Origin: Eucommia ulmoides
Taxonomy: Eukaryota > Streptophyta > Magnoliopsida > Garryales > Eucommiaceae
Reading direction: 5' to 3'
Length of the DNA: 64,000 nt
NCBI GenBank assembly: GCA_016647705.1
Contig: CM028328.1
Location: forward strand, 1,732,501-1,796,500
In this document: positions 10,978 to 23,250 of the stretch, piece after piece
Layout of the letters: every line of letters begins with the position of its first letter
Position numbering within the stretch: position 1 is the first letter of the stretch
Position numbers and translations under genes: made by a program
The notes under the pieces: generated by a model
The model's database searches: none
The model's input: the letters and a program-made list of their open reading frames with translations, nothing else
What the model was told of the DNA's origin: nothing

Positions 10978-13554
10978 TTAATGGTTTCCGGGATCAGCTT
11001 GGGATTGGTCCTCCCCCAAAAGCAGCTCTTTGGTGGTCTGTCCTATTTCCACTATAGTTTCGCCCACCGCCTGCAACACCCCGCCGCCGCCGCCGCCCGT
11101 CTGAGTACCGGGCTCCTCCCTCTGACCGCCGTGCTCTGTTGGTCCCTGAAGAAACTCCTGCACTTTCTCGTTGGCTCTGGGCTTGGCTTCTTCTTCCTCC
11201 CTTTCATGCCCTTGAAAAACAGACTCCTAAAAAACGTATTTTTTAAAAATTTATTTTCAGCCAAATAGGTCCTACATATTTTTGGTTGTTTTTGCGGCAA
11301 GTTTCATCCTTAATTTTATTAAACTCGTCTTTTAATCCCGCACATTAAAAAAATGAAAAACAAAAAAAAAAAAAAAAGAAAAGAAAAAAAAGACTCAATA
11401 CACACAATGCACTCTCACAATATATCTAGGGATGGTCATGGGCCTGGGGCCCGGCCCAATTTTTTTGGGCTTAGGGTTTGAGCCCACGGGCAGGGCCTGA
11501 ACCTAGGTATTAGAGCCCGATTAAAATTAGGGTCGGATTTGGGCAAGACCCAAAAATTTCAGGGCCGACCCGGCCTGAAGGATATTTAAATATATATATA
11601 TATATATATATACATTACAATACAACTCTAATATTTGGAATATTAGTTTTCTTTAAAAATTATAATTTTAATAATTCTTATTGATTTGGTTTGTTTGGAA
11701 TATTGGTTTGTCTTTAGAAATTGTAATTTTAATATTTTTTGTTGGTTTGGTGTTGATTTTTTTGTATTTATTTTTTAAATATAAAAAAAAAAAAAAAAAA
11801 ATAGGGTCGGGCTTTGGGCTTAGATTTTTCTTATAGGGCCAGGTCAGACTAGGGCCCAACGTTTTTTTGTAATACACTAGTCTAAGCCCGGCCCGAACCC
11901 AGCCCGACCCGACCCATGACCATCCCTAAATATATCTGACTTGTGTGCAATTTGTTATATTACAAAATAAACTTGCTCTATATCTGATTTGTGTGTAAAA
12001 TATTTGGTATATGTAACAAATATTATACCAATGCACTCTCACGGTTACATTACATGTATCTAACTTATACAAAATATTTAACAAATATTACACAAGTATA
12101 TATAACATAATTACGTATAATTACACCTACAGCTAACATTATACAGGTACACCGTACATGTAACTATAACGGAGGCGGGAATTAATACACAAATAAAAAT
12201 TAATTTAAAGAACTAAATCAATTTTATGTTTTAAATTGTATTAATAATAAATTACGCCCATTATTTAGAACTAATCGCTAATTATCCCTATATTTTTTTT
12301 TTAATTAAATAGCATTAGAGAGCTCTAATTTACCTTTGTTTGGTCTGATTTCTTGGCCTGTAACTCTTTCTCAGCCTCCGCCTTCTTCCTGGCGGCGTAT
12401 TCCTTGGCGCTCTCCTCCTTCGCCACCACCGCATCCTTGGCGGCGCCCAGCATATGACCGGTATACTCCGTCGTCTTCTTCCCAGCACTCACCACCACGT
12501 CCTTTGCCGCCACTGCCGGAGTTGCGGCATACCCCGCCACTCCGCCGGCGACATCCGCCGCCTTCTTTGTCGCCTCTGCTGCCATCCCGAACGTGTATTC
12601 GGTTGCCGTCCAACCCACAACGGGAGCCCGGTCTTTTACTTCCTCCGCCACCTTTCCGGCATACCCGGCGGCGGTCTTCCCGGTGGAAACCGTCACGTCT
12701 TTTGCGTATCCGGCCAGACTTTTTCCGGCCCCCACGGCTGTATCCTTTGCTCCGACGGCTTTCTCAACGATTACATCTTTGGCCTGTTTTGCAGCCGGAA
12801 CTGTGTAATCGGCGGCGGTTTTTCCGACGCCGGAAATTGTGTCCTTAGCAGCGACGTAGCCTTGTTGACCCTTTTCTAGGGCGGTGTCTTTCAAAGCTGC
12901 GCCTTTCTCCGACCCAATTTGAACCCCCTGCTTCATTGTTTCTTTAACTTGGCCACCCTTCTCGGCGGCAACATTTGCGGCGGCGCTTAACCCTTGAGTG
13001 GCGGATTCCTTCACACTCTGCACGGCGGAAGAGCCCTTCTCCTTAGCTTTCTGCGACCTCTCCTCGGCGGCTCTAATGGCTTCCATGGAGTTCTGCTGAG
13101 CCCTCCCTCTGTACTCCGAAATTTCCTCCAGTGACAGCCCCCCGCCGCCGCCGCCGCCGCCCTCCTCCTCTGAACTCCTCTGTTTCACATCCTCTCTCTC
13201 CTCTTCCTCCTGTTTCTTTGAGCTTCCCTCTCTTCCCTCCGTCTCTGAACTCCTCTGCATCACGTCCTCTCTCTCTTCTTTATCCTGCATCCCTGTGCTT
13301 CTCTCTCTACCCGAAACTTTTTCTCCGGCGGCATTTTCAGTTCCACCTCTTTCAACCTCCTCCGTCCTCTTGCCGGCGCTGGAACCGGAACTGTCTTTAA
13401 CGATGACTGCCTGGACGTCCGGAGAGTCTCTCACTTTCTCGGCGAGTGACTCGAAATGGCTAGTCATCTTGGGGACACTGTCCTTCTCCACATGTATTTC
13501 TCCCTCGCCGCCGTCTCCGGCGACATTCTCTCTCCTCATTTGATCGGAAGCCAT
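10978..13554 (-). CDS. LEA protein, SBP65/DC8-like (seed biotin-containing type)
   Basis: Exon 1 is 13554-12334 and exon 2 is 11226-10978, phase 0 at both borders (AAAG/GTAAAT donor, TTTTTTAG acceptor). The product is 489 residues. The start MASDQMRRENV and the motif VPKMTSHFESLAEKVRDSP match the SBP65/DC8 N-terminus. An acidic linker repeats RED-V-(M/K)-QRSSE, then LSLEEISEYRGRAQQNSMEA follows. The body is Ala/Lys/Gly-rich with many KD, GKTAA and GYA-type repeats expected to form disordered or amphipathic helices. Exon 2 ends with the family block GVLQAVGETIVEIGQTTKEL. Such proteins accumulate in drying seeds and protect cell components. ABRE-like boxes upstream fit ABA control. The 1107-bp intron contains a hAT MITE. 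A biotinylation site was not confirmed. Confidence 0.92.
11427..11928. mobile_element. hAT-type MITE, family A, inside the LEA intron
   Basis: 502 bp bounded by TAGGGATGGTCATGGGCC and GACCCATGACCATCCCTA, with a perfect 8-bp target duplication AATATATC on each side (11419-11426 and 11929-11936). The intact duplication suggests a fairly recent insertion into the LEA intron. Confidence 0.92.
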
Positions 13555-13676
13555 GGCTGAATAAAAAACTGAATTCTGATTGGGTGAGAAGTAGATAGAG
13601 ATGGGAGAGAGAAGGGGAGAGGGAGGAGGACATAAAGAAGGAAGCCATGGCGGTTTGTTGAGGTCGACGGTGGGTG

Positions 13677-13812
13677 GACGTGTGGTGGGTGATTGCCACG
13701 TGTTGGAATGGTGACGAGGGAGAGTTGTGACTCAGCAGCTACGGCTTTTGAGCGCTTTACACGTGGCGGTATGGGGGCTATGGTGATGAGTGTACTTGGT
13801 GCCAACGTGTCG
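13677..13812 (-). promoter_or_regulatory. ABRE/G-box cluster in the LEA promoter
   Basis: GCCACGTGT at 13695-13703 and ACACGTGGC at 13759-13767 are textbook ABA-response/G-box cores. Additional ACGT cores sit near 13678 (GGACGTGTGG) and 13804 (CAACGTGTCG). They lie about 120-260 bp upstream of the LEA start, the usual place for bZIP (ABI5/ABF) sites in seed LEA promoters. Confidence 0.75.
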
Positions 13813-13957
13813 TTACCCTAACTATTTCACCCCAAACGAAATATATCATTATTTATTTTCGCGTCTAAATATATTGAGAAAAAAAAATGTATAAAAAATA
13901 ACAAATAATATATATATATATATAATCTAATCTCATTAGGAGTGAGATATTTCTTTT

Positions 13958-14732
13958 TGTTGGGATCCCAAAATAGTCAACATCTCGAGTATGATCCGAT
14001 CAGGTAACAAATATCTTTTTGCTGAGATAGAGTTGACGATTGAAAATTCTTCACGTGAGCTGTAATGGATTCTGAGAGGACTGACTTGCTATGTCCAAAG
14101 TCCTGTTCCTCAGAGAGTGGGACCTGCAGAAGGCTCGAGTCGGGATTTGTACTGGCGAAATCTCTCCGGCGTGAGAATAAGAGCTCAAAGATAAAATGTA
14201 CAAAAATGCGTCAAAAGTAAACAAATAAACTCAAAACATTCGCGTAATAAAGCATACATCAGGCTTGCATAGCTCTTGGTATGTATAGGCATTAGAGATG
14301 ATCAGTCGGGTTTAAATACGGTTAATTAGGCAAAACCATATGTTTAGACGATAATATGGGGCATTTAGGAGATAATCACTGGGTTTGGGCTTTTGGACCC
14401 ATTTGGCATAGCCCACGGGCCTTTGTGGAGAAGAGTGGAGATCCATGGAGTCCTGGAGGAGAAACAAACTGGAATGGAGAGCCAATCGAGGTAAACAGTT
14501 AAATCCCTAAAGTTAGTCGTCTAGGGCATGACGCAGAGCTTAGGGCAATAACTTCCCTGCGGGGGTACCTTGCTCCTTCCTGGGTGCAAAGAGGGTTCCA
14601 AGGAGAAGCCTTGGTCGGCGTATGTTCCAGCGTGGCACTGTAGATTCTAAAATGTGTCAACGTCACGACGAGGGTGGACACATGACTGAATCCCAGATGT
14701 TAACTCAGTGATGCCTAAAAATAGACTCATCA
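13958..14732 (-). mobile_element. Solo LTR, minus orientation, same family as 32815-33599
   Basis: About 775 bp starting TGTTGGGATCCC and ending GACTCATCA. It aligns collinearly with the reverse complement of the element at 32815-33599, including shared blocks such as GTCCTGYTCCTCAG, AAGTAAACAAAT, GGCTTGCATAGC and TTTAGGAGATAA. Flanks CTTTT and ATTTT fit a decayed 5-bp target duplication. No internal retrotransposon domain is present on either side. Confidence 0.8.
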
Positions 14733-16405
14733 ATTTTTTTTTTGTTTTTTTATATATCAAATAATGAGTGGCTCACTTAATTTTTTTTAGTTATTTTTTT
14801 TAATTAATATACAAATATATGATTAAGTTTTCGGATCTACATTTTAAATTATTTTAAAAAATAAATGTGATTGAAAAATTATTTCTTCCAAAAAAATAAA
14901 TAAATTAACAAGATATAAATTAATTAAATTAAAATTTGTTATTTTAAAAAAAAATTGATAAAATTAATTTTAATTTATGGTTATTTGTTTGTTACTTTAT
15001 AATATATTATTAAAAATTAATTTATTAAATATTATTTTATTTTTATGATTATTTATGTAACTTTTAATATTATATTTATTTTCGATATTTATAAAAATGT
15101 TATTGCTAAATAAAATTTGTGCATACACTTTCAGATGTCGCTACAAAAGTAACCAAATAATATACATGTATTTAATGCTTAAATTTTTTTTAATTTTTTT
15201 CTAAATTCACGCAATGCATGGGTCTAAACTAGTATATAAGTTAAATCAATTCTCTCCTTATATTAAAAGATATTTTTTTAAAATTATCCTAATTTATTAA
15301 TAAGTAATTTTTTTTTTTTTTAGTTGATATCAATAATATCAACACTAAAACCTAGGGTAAAGCTCAATCTAGCTTAAGAATAAATTCGTTGCTTAGAAAA
15401 TAATTTAAGAATTTTGAGAATTTTAGATTGTATTTGGACGGTATCGGGTAATGTAACAGTAATGATCACGGTATAACAGTATAGAGAATATCAATTTGTC
15501 CGTAACGGAAATCAACTGTAACGATCATGAATTTTTTAAAATCACCAGAATATTCTCAAAATTTCAATAATAGTAATTGTTTTACTCATTTAACCCTTAA
15601 TAAACACATTTAAATGCTATTATATTTAACTACATATACAATACAATAAATATATGAAAAAAAGACAAAAAAAACGTCGTACAATCTTAAAAGAATAAAA
15701 TGATGCACACAACATTTAATAAAAATATATTAATAATAAAAAAATAAATTATATCTGTACACCATACTATAGTATTTAATTAATGTGAGGGGAAGGCTGA
15801 AAATATAGCCTGTGTTGGTTTAACGGACTGTAAGTTTCGTTATGCCTCCCCGTAACGGAATGTCACACCCTTACGTGTCCGTATCGGCCTGTAACAAGGC
15901 GTAACAACTCATTACGGTTGTGAAGTGGCGCAAACAGAAAGTATCGGTCCATAACCATAACGATACCCGATTTTCAGTTAAGTGTCAATCATTATGGTAC
16001 ATAACGGCCGATACTTAGAACCTTGGTGCTAAGCTTACTGAACTGGTGAGTGGTGACGGACATATTGACCTTGTTGAGTTGCCCTTATTTTGAGGTCAAT
16101 TCAGTGGATTTATGAGTACTAATCTATCCTTAACTAAAATATTAAAAAAAAAAAAATCTAAAAAGTAAATTGGTAAAATATAAAATAACTAATTTAATGA
16201 TATAATTGAAAAAAAAAAAAATTTAAAAAATTATTTAAATTCAACTCTTTTCCATTATTGTGAAAAAATAATCTTCCACATTACAATTAAAAATAAATTT
16301 CAAATTCTCAATTTTTTTCCACTTTTACCCTCCTTAATTTCCCAATCAATTCTACCAAAAGAATGATTAATTTCCCAATTTCACCCCCCGAAAATAATAA
16401 ACATT
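14733..16405. other. Intergenic DNA, no gene seen
   Basis: AT-rich spacer between the LTR and the 3' end of the acetyltransferase gene. It contains the unclassified repeat at 15425-16025 and otherwise only A/T-rich sequence. Confidence 0.5.
15425..16025. repeat. Unclassified repeat with GGTATCG/CGATACC blocks
   Basis: Starts near GGACGGTATCGGGTAATG and ends near GGCCGATACTTAGAACCTTG. Internal motifs (CCGTAACGG, ATAACGATACCCGA) partly mirror each other, so it may be a decayed DNA transposon. I could not define termini or a target duplication. Confidence 0.4.
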
Positions 16406-19400
16406 TCAATTAAAGAGTGAGGCATAGAGTATTTGGTTCCAAGTATCGGGTAGACCCGGTAGGCACCAATGGCTGCAATCTAGACCAGGGTGATCGCCGC
16501 TGTGATAAGAAGGATGGGCATCTTTCCGGTATTGGGAGAGACCCGTTATGTCGAGCAGGTAAACAGGTTTTTTGACCCGACTCAATACCTTGTTCACGAC
16601 CACCGTAGCCAACGGTGGAATGGCGGGGTACCGTAGCCCGAAGTATGGTTGTGTCTCCCCACTACATGTTTTGAATGGTTGATTCCAATCTTGCCCCCTG
16701 TTTTTTGCAAACCATCATATTACAATTTGCAAATATATAAAGACTTAAAGGGTCTATTTTGTAATTTCCTTATGCGCTCAATTGATTTTAAATTTGATTA
16801 TTATCAATACACACCAACCGATTCTCTGTGCTTAAAGGTATTATATTAATTTTTTAATTATAAATATAAAAAGATAATATATAATAAAAGATAAGAATAT
16901 AAAAATTAAGGGAACAAAACATAAGTTAATTTAAGATTTTGTTTTGAATCGTCTACAAAATTAAAATTTTAGCCTATATAATCTACCCATTACGATAATT
17001 TTTCTAGAAATCCAAATTTACTATAAAAAAAACTCAAAAATCATTGTACGCCGTAAAAATTATTGTATTTTTTTATATTAACACAGTAACTTAGAACTGT
17101 TGAAAAAATTATTATATGGGCTAAAATTTTAATTTTGTGGACCGTTCTCGGAAACCCTTTTCAATACACATTAATCTTATTTTACATAACTACAACGTTA
17201 TACACAAACAATCAGGCAGTTTCGTTGTACTTTTAGTTGAATATAACTAAAACAGCGACCAACACTTCTTCTTAAAAAAAGTGCTCGATTGATAGACATG
17301 TTTAAATAATAATTTCAATTATTTATATAAAAATTATGGATAATTAAGAGTAATCACAAGATTAAGAGGTTGCTTACATGTAATGTGTTGGAGATGCTCC
17401 TTGGAAAATGACTTTGGTCTTTGAAGGGTCAACATTAAGGTTGACCCATCTTGCCCATGTGGTCAACCCTTTGTAGTAAGCAATCATACGGTTCATATCC
17501 TTGTAAATTTTGCCTCCATCTTGTATGTAATCAAACCTATGGTGAGGATGCTTACATTAGATCAAAACCCTTGTAAGTAAAATGGGTTTTTGACACTTTG
17601 AACCCCCCCTAAAGTTTGATCCTTATTTCTACTGTCCTCGTAGTTTTAATTTGAACTCGTAATGCCCTAAAGTTAAGTAATCATCTCACTTCTGTTCAGA
17701 TCAATGACTATTAAAAATTTGGACGATAAACAGTCAATTTTCGTGCACCCAACATTTTTAAGGGAGAGCAGACTGGAATTAGGGTTAGTCTTGTAAAATT
17801 AGAGGGCATAAGCAAAATATTAAAACAGGGTCTCTCGATTTTTAATTTTTTGAAATACTCATGACTCTTTTATAGGATTAAAATATTAGTTAATATAGTG
17901 ATTGAACCAAAATTGAGATTTTTTTATTTAACATTATATTACTAAAAATAAAAAATAGAAGGGTCAATTTAAAGGATCCCCAAACTTTGGGGGCTCTAAG
18001 TGACTGTTTTGGTTGCCTTGCCCAAGGGCCAACCAGATGGAAAATGCCCATAAAATCTTAAAAATAATCAGGTGCATAGCAAATGATTTTTTTTTTTCCC
18101 AAAGTTGTAATGGGTATAATGATCTGAATAGTTGTGGGATAATTAAAAAAAAATTAAGGTGTTATGTGTTCAAATTAAAATTATGAGGACCCGATCGAGA
18201 TTTTGGTTAAACTTCAGGGGTATAAAGTGTCAAAACCTCAAAATAAAAGTGAGAGAGAGAGAGATTTTGTGACGATCTTACGGTTGGCTTTTTCCCGTGT
18301 GGGTCCACCAGTGCCACGTGTTGAAGATCAGGACGTCCATGCCCCTCCATGCATTACCGCTCCGGATCGAATCGAGTTTCAGGATCCGACCCGACTTGTC
18401 ATGGACTAGATCCACTAGGTATGGGGTCTTATACAAGAATAATCTCACTCCATGGTCCTGGAAAATTGTGGGGGGCAGATCCGTCATTTTAGATTTTCAT
18501 TCCGAACATGATAAAATAGGGGTCAAAATATAAATATAATAAAATTAATATGAAGTTAAATTTTGACTGTGATTAGGAAAATTTAATATTTTAACAGAAG
18601 CCGACAGCAATCTACCAGAGAAAAAACAGTTAGGAGGAGGAAGAAGATGAGATGAAAGTGTTAAAAATAAAAACTAAAATTAAAAGAATCATACTTGTTA
18701 GTAATTTAAAGGGTAAAATAGTAATTAAATTAAAATTTTGTCAGGGCGTGTATGATTAATTAAAAGAAGGTGTACATTTAGAAACTCTCCCGGTTTTTGT
18801 CCTCAATTTATTTTCGTTTATAGCAGAATTTACCGTTATACCCTTCACATGAATATATCTTATTTTCCTTTCTCGATTTTGCGTTTCACTATTGAATTCA
18901 ACATGAAATCAGATACATATGTGCATTACGAGTGACTAGTGCGTGTTAACTTTCATTATATACCTATAAATTTTGTGTTGCATACACAAATTTTGAACTT
19001 CGCTAACTAAGTGAAATGTTAGCTACGTACAATTTTTGTAGATATGTAAGCAGATAATTAATGTACATCTACTGCTTGAGATACAGATATGTAATACGAG
19101 TGACTAGTGGATGTTAACTAACAGAAATCATGTCGGGTACGTGTTAGTGGAAGTTAGCTATGATTTAAAAAAAAAAAAAAAAAAAAAATTTGGACAGATA
19201 CACTAATTATGGATGATTAAGATGATTGAACTATTGAATAATTAACGTTAACTATTCTTTAAATTTTAAGCGTTATCGAAGCTCAAGGAGCGTATATTTC
19301 GGGAAGGTTGAGAAATTTGTAGTATTGTACGCTACATCGGTATTATTGACCTTATTAGTTAATATTAACTGGTCGCATAATTTTTTACTCAGAACATGAG

Positions 19401-21304
19401 ATCATTAATTTTTTTGGTTTGTTTACAGTGTTCTAAATTTGCGCAACGCGTGAAATTTTTAACAATAATTTTGACGAATACATAGTATTTTCGGAGGAAA
19501 AAAAACACATAAAAAATTAAAAAATAATTTCTATTAACGCTTAATAGAGTGATTTTTGTTATTTTCAAGGATTAAATAATTAAATTTAATCATGATTATT
19601 CTTAATTTCTCTAAGCGATTAATAGAGTGATTTTTTTTTTAACCAACATAATATAATTCAAGTGGTAAGATCCGTTTGAGTTAAAACAGTCGAGAGAGGT
19701 AAGGTTAGGCGTTCAAGCCTGCAGAAAAACACTTGTTAGGAGGGACAGTCATGCACCTCGAACAAGATTAATCTCACACCCGGTATGAGTATGTGGACAC
19801 TAGAGGGTATATAAAAAAAAGATTAATAGAGTGATTTTTGTTATTTTTAAGGATTAAATAATTAAATTTAATCATGATTATTGTGTTTAAACATGATTAG
19901 ACATTGTTGATTAAAAGTCCCATGATTCATTGCTTGATTTCTCAAATCAAAGATATACCATTGACAATGTTGTTGTCAGTTCTTTTATTTACCTTTTCCA
20001 CCCCAACTTTATTTGATGGCTCAAAAGGGTATTTCTTGCTTTTTCAATTAGGAAAATACTAGAAATTAAATTATTAAAAAAATTAATAAATATTAATTAC
20101 ATAAAGTAAAAAAAAAAAAAATTATTTATTTGGTTTATTATGACTTAAATGAACATTCAAATAATTGTAATTTAATTTAGTTTATTTAACTTGGTTTTAA
20201 AGTATATATTTAAGATCTCTTAAAATAATTTAGTAACAAAATAAACCTTTTTGCTTAATTTTTTTTTTTAAAAATACTTCTAAGCAAAAAAAAAATTAAT
20301 TAAAAACAAAAATAAAAAATAAAAAACGCCTTTAATAATGTAAGCATTATGTTATCTCTATAAATAATCTCTTAATTAAAAAAAAATTATACATATTTAA
20401 AATAATCGGTATAGATGTGGTAATCTATAGATCTCTATTAATTTTTTATAATATAAAATTAAAAAAAAAAAAAATTGAAATAATATTGTTGGCTTTTTAA
20501 TTTTAATTTTTTAAGTGCATTTTTTTTTATGGATTTTTTTTGTGAATAGTTCACTAACTTAAATTTTTAGCTCATTCAATTAATGGGTTACAGTAATTTT
20601 TTCAGAAGTCCAAAATAAAATTACAGTGACTTTTATAACGTACAGTAACTATAATAACATTTGAACTGTTAATAGAATTATTAGACCGCTTAAAAAATTA
20701 TTGTACCGAGTAGATTGCAAAATTTGTGTTATGAAAAAAAAGGAAAAACTGACCTGAAATAAGATTTCAGCAAGGGAGCCTGTCCTGATGATTGAAGTTC
20801 TAGCTTTTGGAACCCATGATTGGATCATACAAGCTAATGACTCCCACATATTCAAACTCAATGAATCCCCCACAAACATTATCTTCTTCCCCCTCCATTT
20901 CTCCAGCAACACCAACCCATTAAACCTACACACCATTTTCATCTTCTTCTCAGCTCTGCATACAAAAAAACTAGAGAGAGAAAGAGGAGAGAGAAAGTAT
21001 ATTACCTTGGGAGGTCACAGGAGAGAGGTTGCCATCTGTATTTCTGGTACAAGCTATCAGGCCTTCCATATTTAGGGCAGTTGAACTGTGGATCTATGAA
21101 GGGACACTTTGATGGGTCATAGAGAGGGTATGAAGAATCATACACCCATTTTCCCTTGAAGAAATTGCAGCCGTTAATGGCGGAGGTCGCCATTGTTGTT
21201 CTTGAAACCCCATTGGTGGTGGTGGCGTTCCTGTAGAACTCAGACTTTGTCTGGTGCCAAAACAGAAATAGTGTGAAGAACAGGACCTTGATTCCAAAAC
21301 CCAT
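16406..21304 (-). CDS. TBL: TBL/DUF231 cell-wall polysaccharide O-acetyltransferase
   Basis: Five phase-consistent exons: 21304-21006, 20925-20754, 18457-18282, 17536-17378 and 16697-16406, giving 365 residues. An N-terminal hydrophobic signal or anchor ([18 protein letters not shown]) is followed by the TBL domain [18 protein letters not shown] and then the PC-esterase domain. The catalytic GDS motif is at residues 119-121 ([10 protein letters not shown]) and the DxxH motif at 342-345 ([15 protein letters not shown]). [12 protein letters not shown] and [13 protein letters not shown] are further family blocks. TBL proteins are Golgi type II membrane enzymes that acetylate xylan, mannan or other wall polymers. 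Which TBL number it corresponds to is not settled. Intron 2 (2296 bp) holds a SINE, and intron 3 is almost entirely a MITE. The length is normal for the short TBL clade. Confidence 0.95.
16930..17165. mobile_element. Fold-back MITE, family C, in TBL intron 4
   Basis: Shares the family pattern seen at 22230 and 30770: 'ttttgtttgaatcgtctacaaaatt', CATTGTACGCCGTAAAAATT and GGACCGTTCTCGG. Borders are approximate. Confidence 0.55.
17584..18240. mobile_element. MITE, family D, filling TBL intron 3
   Basis: Ends GTTTTTGACACTTTGAACCCC and GGGGTATAAAGTGTCAAAACC are inverted copies. It occupies most of the 745-bp intron. Related copies lie at 25862, 28505, 43998, 44865, 48855, 56285 and 57306. Confidence 0.65.
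19538..19890. repeat. ~79-bp direct duplication split by a SINE
   Basis: TTAATAGAGTGATTTTTGTT followed by 'attaaataattaaatttaatcatgattatt' occurs at 19538-19612 and again at 19823-19890. A SINE (19636-19820) sits at the start of the second copy. Confidence 0.75.
19636..19820 (+). mobile_element. tRNA-derived SINE with 19-bp target duplication
   Basis: The repeat begins after a T run and contains an A-box-like segment (TTCAAGTGGTAAG) and a B-box-like segment (GCGTTCAAGCC). It ends with GGGTATATAAAAAAAA. It is flanked by exact GATTAATAGAGTGATTTTT copies at 19617-19635 and 19821-19839. A partial relative occurs at about 21573-21650 (GGAAAAACACTTGTTA). Confidence 0.85.
20555..20725. mobile_element. 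Fold-back MITE, family C, in TBL intron 2
   Basis: Contains TTACAGTGACTTTTATAACG and 'tagttcacta', shared with other family C copies. Non-coding. Confidence 0.5.
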
Positions 21305-21397
21305 CTCGGATTTTGGATCCTGGAGTTCTAAAACAGGAAGAAAACAGTTGTCTGAGAAAATGGGTTCTCTCTAGTTCAGCAGTACTGCTATTTAATG

Positions 21398-21572
21398 GAG
21401 AGAGCGAGATAAAGAGAGAGAGGATAGAGAGAGAGCGCGAGAAGCGCTAGAGATAGAGAGAGAAGGCTAGAGAGAGAGAGATACAGCTATAGAGAGAGAG
21501 GAGAGAGAGAGCTAGAGAGAATGAGAGAGATACAGCTATAGAGAGAGAGAGGAGAGAGAGAGCTAGAGAGAT
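21398..21572. repeat. GA-rich microsatellite upstream of TBL
   Basis: Interrupted AGAGAG array just upstream of the TBL start region. It includes two copies of a 'gagatacagctatagagagagag' module. Confidence 0.85.
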
Positions 21573-21699
21573 TAAGAGTTCGAGTTTACGGAAAAACACT
21601 TGTTAAGAATGGCTCGGGATATCCAAAATGTGAAAATCTTTTGATTCATTGTGTCATCATGTGAGGGGATGGATCTATACAATTTTTTATTATTATTAA

Positions 21700-22115
21700 T
21701 GTGCTTTTTGGCCCCTTATACTTTAATCTTATTTTATTCCGTTCCCTTTACTTTAAAAAATTACACTTTACTCTCTTTTTTTCATATTAAATTGAAAATT
21801 TAACTTTTTATTTTTGTTTAATTTAAGCTAAAAAATTGAAAAAAAATAAAATTTTATCTAAACTTTACATGAAAAGAACAAAGTATCCTTTATTTTAATT
21901 TTTTACGTTACTTTGTTTTTATCGGAAAGAAAAAAAAAATAGAATTAGAGAGAGAAAAAGAAGTAGAGAGAGAAAGTATTCCATTTATTTTATATATTTT
22001 TTGAATAAAACATGAATTTTTCTCTTTAGAAGGGAGTAATATATCGTTTTTTAAAGTAGAGAGGTTAAAATAAAATAAAAGGAAAGTATAAGGGAATAAA
22101 AGGTAATTAGCTCTC
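21700..22115. mobile_element. MITE, family E
   Basis: Ends GGCCCCTTATACTTTAATCTT and the inverted AAAGTATAAGGGAATAAAAGG enclose about 410 bp with no coding capacity. The same family is at 52785-53522. Confidence 0.65.
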
Positions 22116-22229
22116 TTTTTTCTTCAATTACACAAAACTATGATTATCTTTGAAAAAGAAAAGGGGGGAAAGAAAAGCACTTTTTGGCGGTGGGTGACTT
22201 TGAGTTTTTGGTACACCGGTCCACGTATT

Positions 22230-22395
22230 ACAATAATTTTTTTTTTTTAAAATATATAATTTTTTTTATATGAAAAAATTCTAATGACATTTTTGCACCA
22301 CGATAACTTTAGACTTTTGAAAAAATTATTATAGCGCGTGAATTAAATAGAGTAAAATTTAAATTTTATGGACTGTTCACTAAAATTTTCAAAAA
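22230..22395. mobile_element. Fold-back MITE, family C
   Basis: Contains 'ttgaaaaaattattatagcg' and TTTATGGACTGTTCACTAAA, matching other family C ends. Confidence 0.55.
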
Positions 22396-22664
22396 TTAAT
22401 CTTCCAATCAATTTTGTGAATCTGCGGTTGTCCATATATACATGGAAGCAAAAGCAAATATGTGTTGATTTGTCAAATTTCTGGAACAAATTTTGACAAC
22501 TGTAGAACAAATTGTGACAACTGTACATAATTGTTTTCATATGTCAAGTTCTATTCCACTTTTTGTGTGGAACAGAAAGAAAAAAACTGGAAAGAAAAAA
22601 AAAACACAGAACAAAAGTAGCATTGACACTCCATTTTCACTTCACCCAGGTCCCGAGATCCCGA

Positions 22665-22880
22665 GAAGTTTTTAGTTCAGTTGATAAGGAGAGAGATTTT
22701 TTTTTTTTTGTCAACTAGGGTTCGACTCTCCTGGGAGCATTTCAGAAATATTTTAAAAATTAAATTTTAAATTTAATCATGGATGCACTAGTTCGATGTG
22801 GGAGATTGCTTCCTTAAAATCGTTCGGAGAATTAATTAGTTTACGTGCGTATAAATTGATCTGGACACATCTTACCGCAT
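22665..22880 (+). mobile_element. tRNA-derived SINE-like repeat
   Basis: TTTAGTTCAGTTGATAAGGAG resembles an A box and GGGTTCGACTC a B box. The tail runs into (AAT)n. No clean target duplication was found. Confidence 0.55.
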
Positions 22881-22954
22881 AATAATAATAATAATACAAT
22901 AAAAAAAAAAAAAAAAAAAGTCCATTTTCGCTTCAAATTCTCTCTAGTACTCTA

Positions 22955-22982
22955 GTATATATATATATATATATATATAATT
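22955..22982. repeat. (AT)n microsatellite
   Basis: Uninterrupted AT dinucleotide run. Confidence 0.9.
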
Positions 22983-23089
22983 TTATTAGGACAAATGGTT
23001 AGGGGAGAAGTATTTAAAGACTAGATAGGAGGTATACTAAATGACAGTTAGGCTACAAATGTTCGGTTTTTATATATAATTCATGTAAA

Positions 23090-23250
23090 AGGACAGTCGG
23101 GTACTACAAAACTCTTGGCCTCTTGCTATGCGCGAGGTCTGGAGAAGGGTCAAACCATTTAGGTCTATAGTACGCAGTCTTACCTTACTTTTTCTGTAAG
23201 AGGTTTTTATGACTCAAATTCGTGATCTCTAGGTCATATGGAGACAATAA
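23090..23250 (-). mobile_element. Au-type SINE, minus orientation
   Basis: Contains CGCGAGGTCTGGAGAAGGGTC, 'taggtctatagtacgcagtctta' and 'ctctaggtcatatggagacaa', the reverse complement of the plant Au SINE consensus as I remember it. Related copies are at 40138-40294 (same orientation) and 40542-40712 (opposite). Confidence 0.75.

Noticed and set aside
12336-13543. Several plus-strand open frames over the LEA gene
   Set aside because: They are antisense shadows of a GC-rich, biased coding exon with clear family motifs on the minus strand.
19650-19720. Possible tRNA gene (A- and B-box-like segments)
   Set aside because: No cloverleaf could be folded by eye, and the poly-A tail with a 19-bp target duplication shows a SINE.
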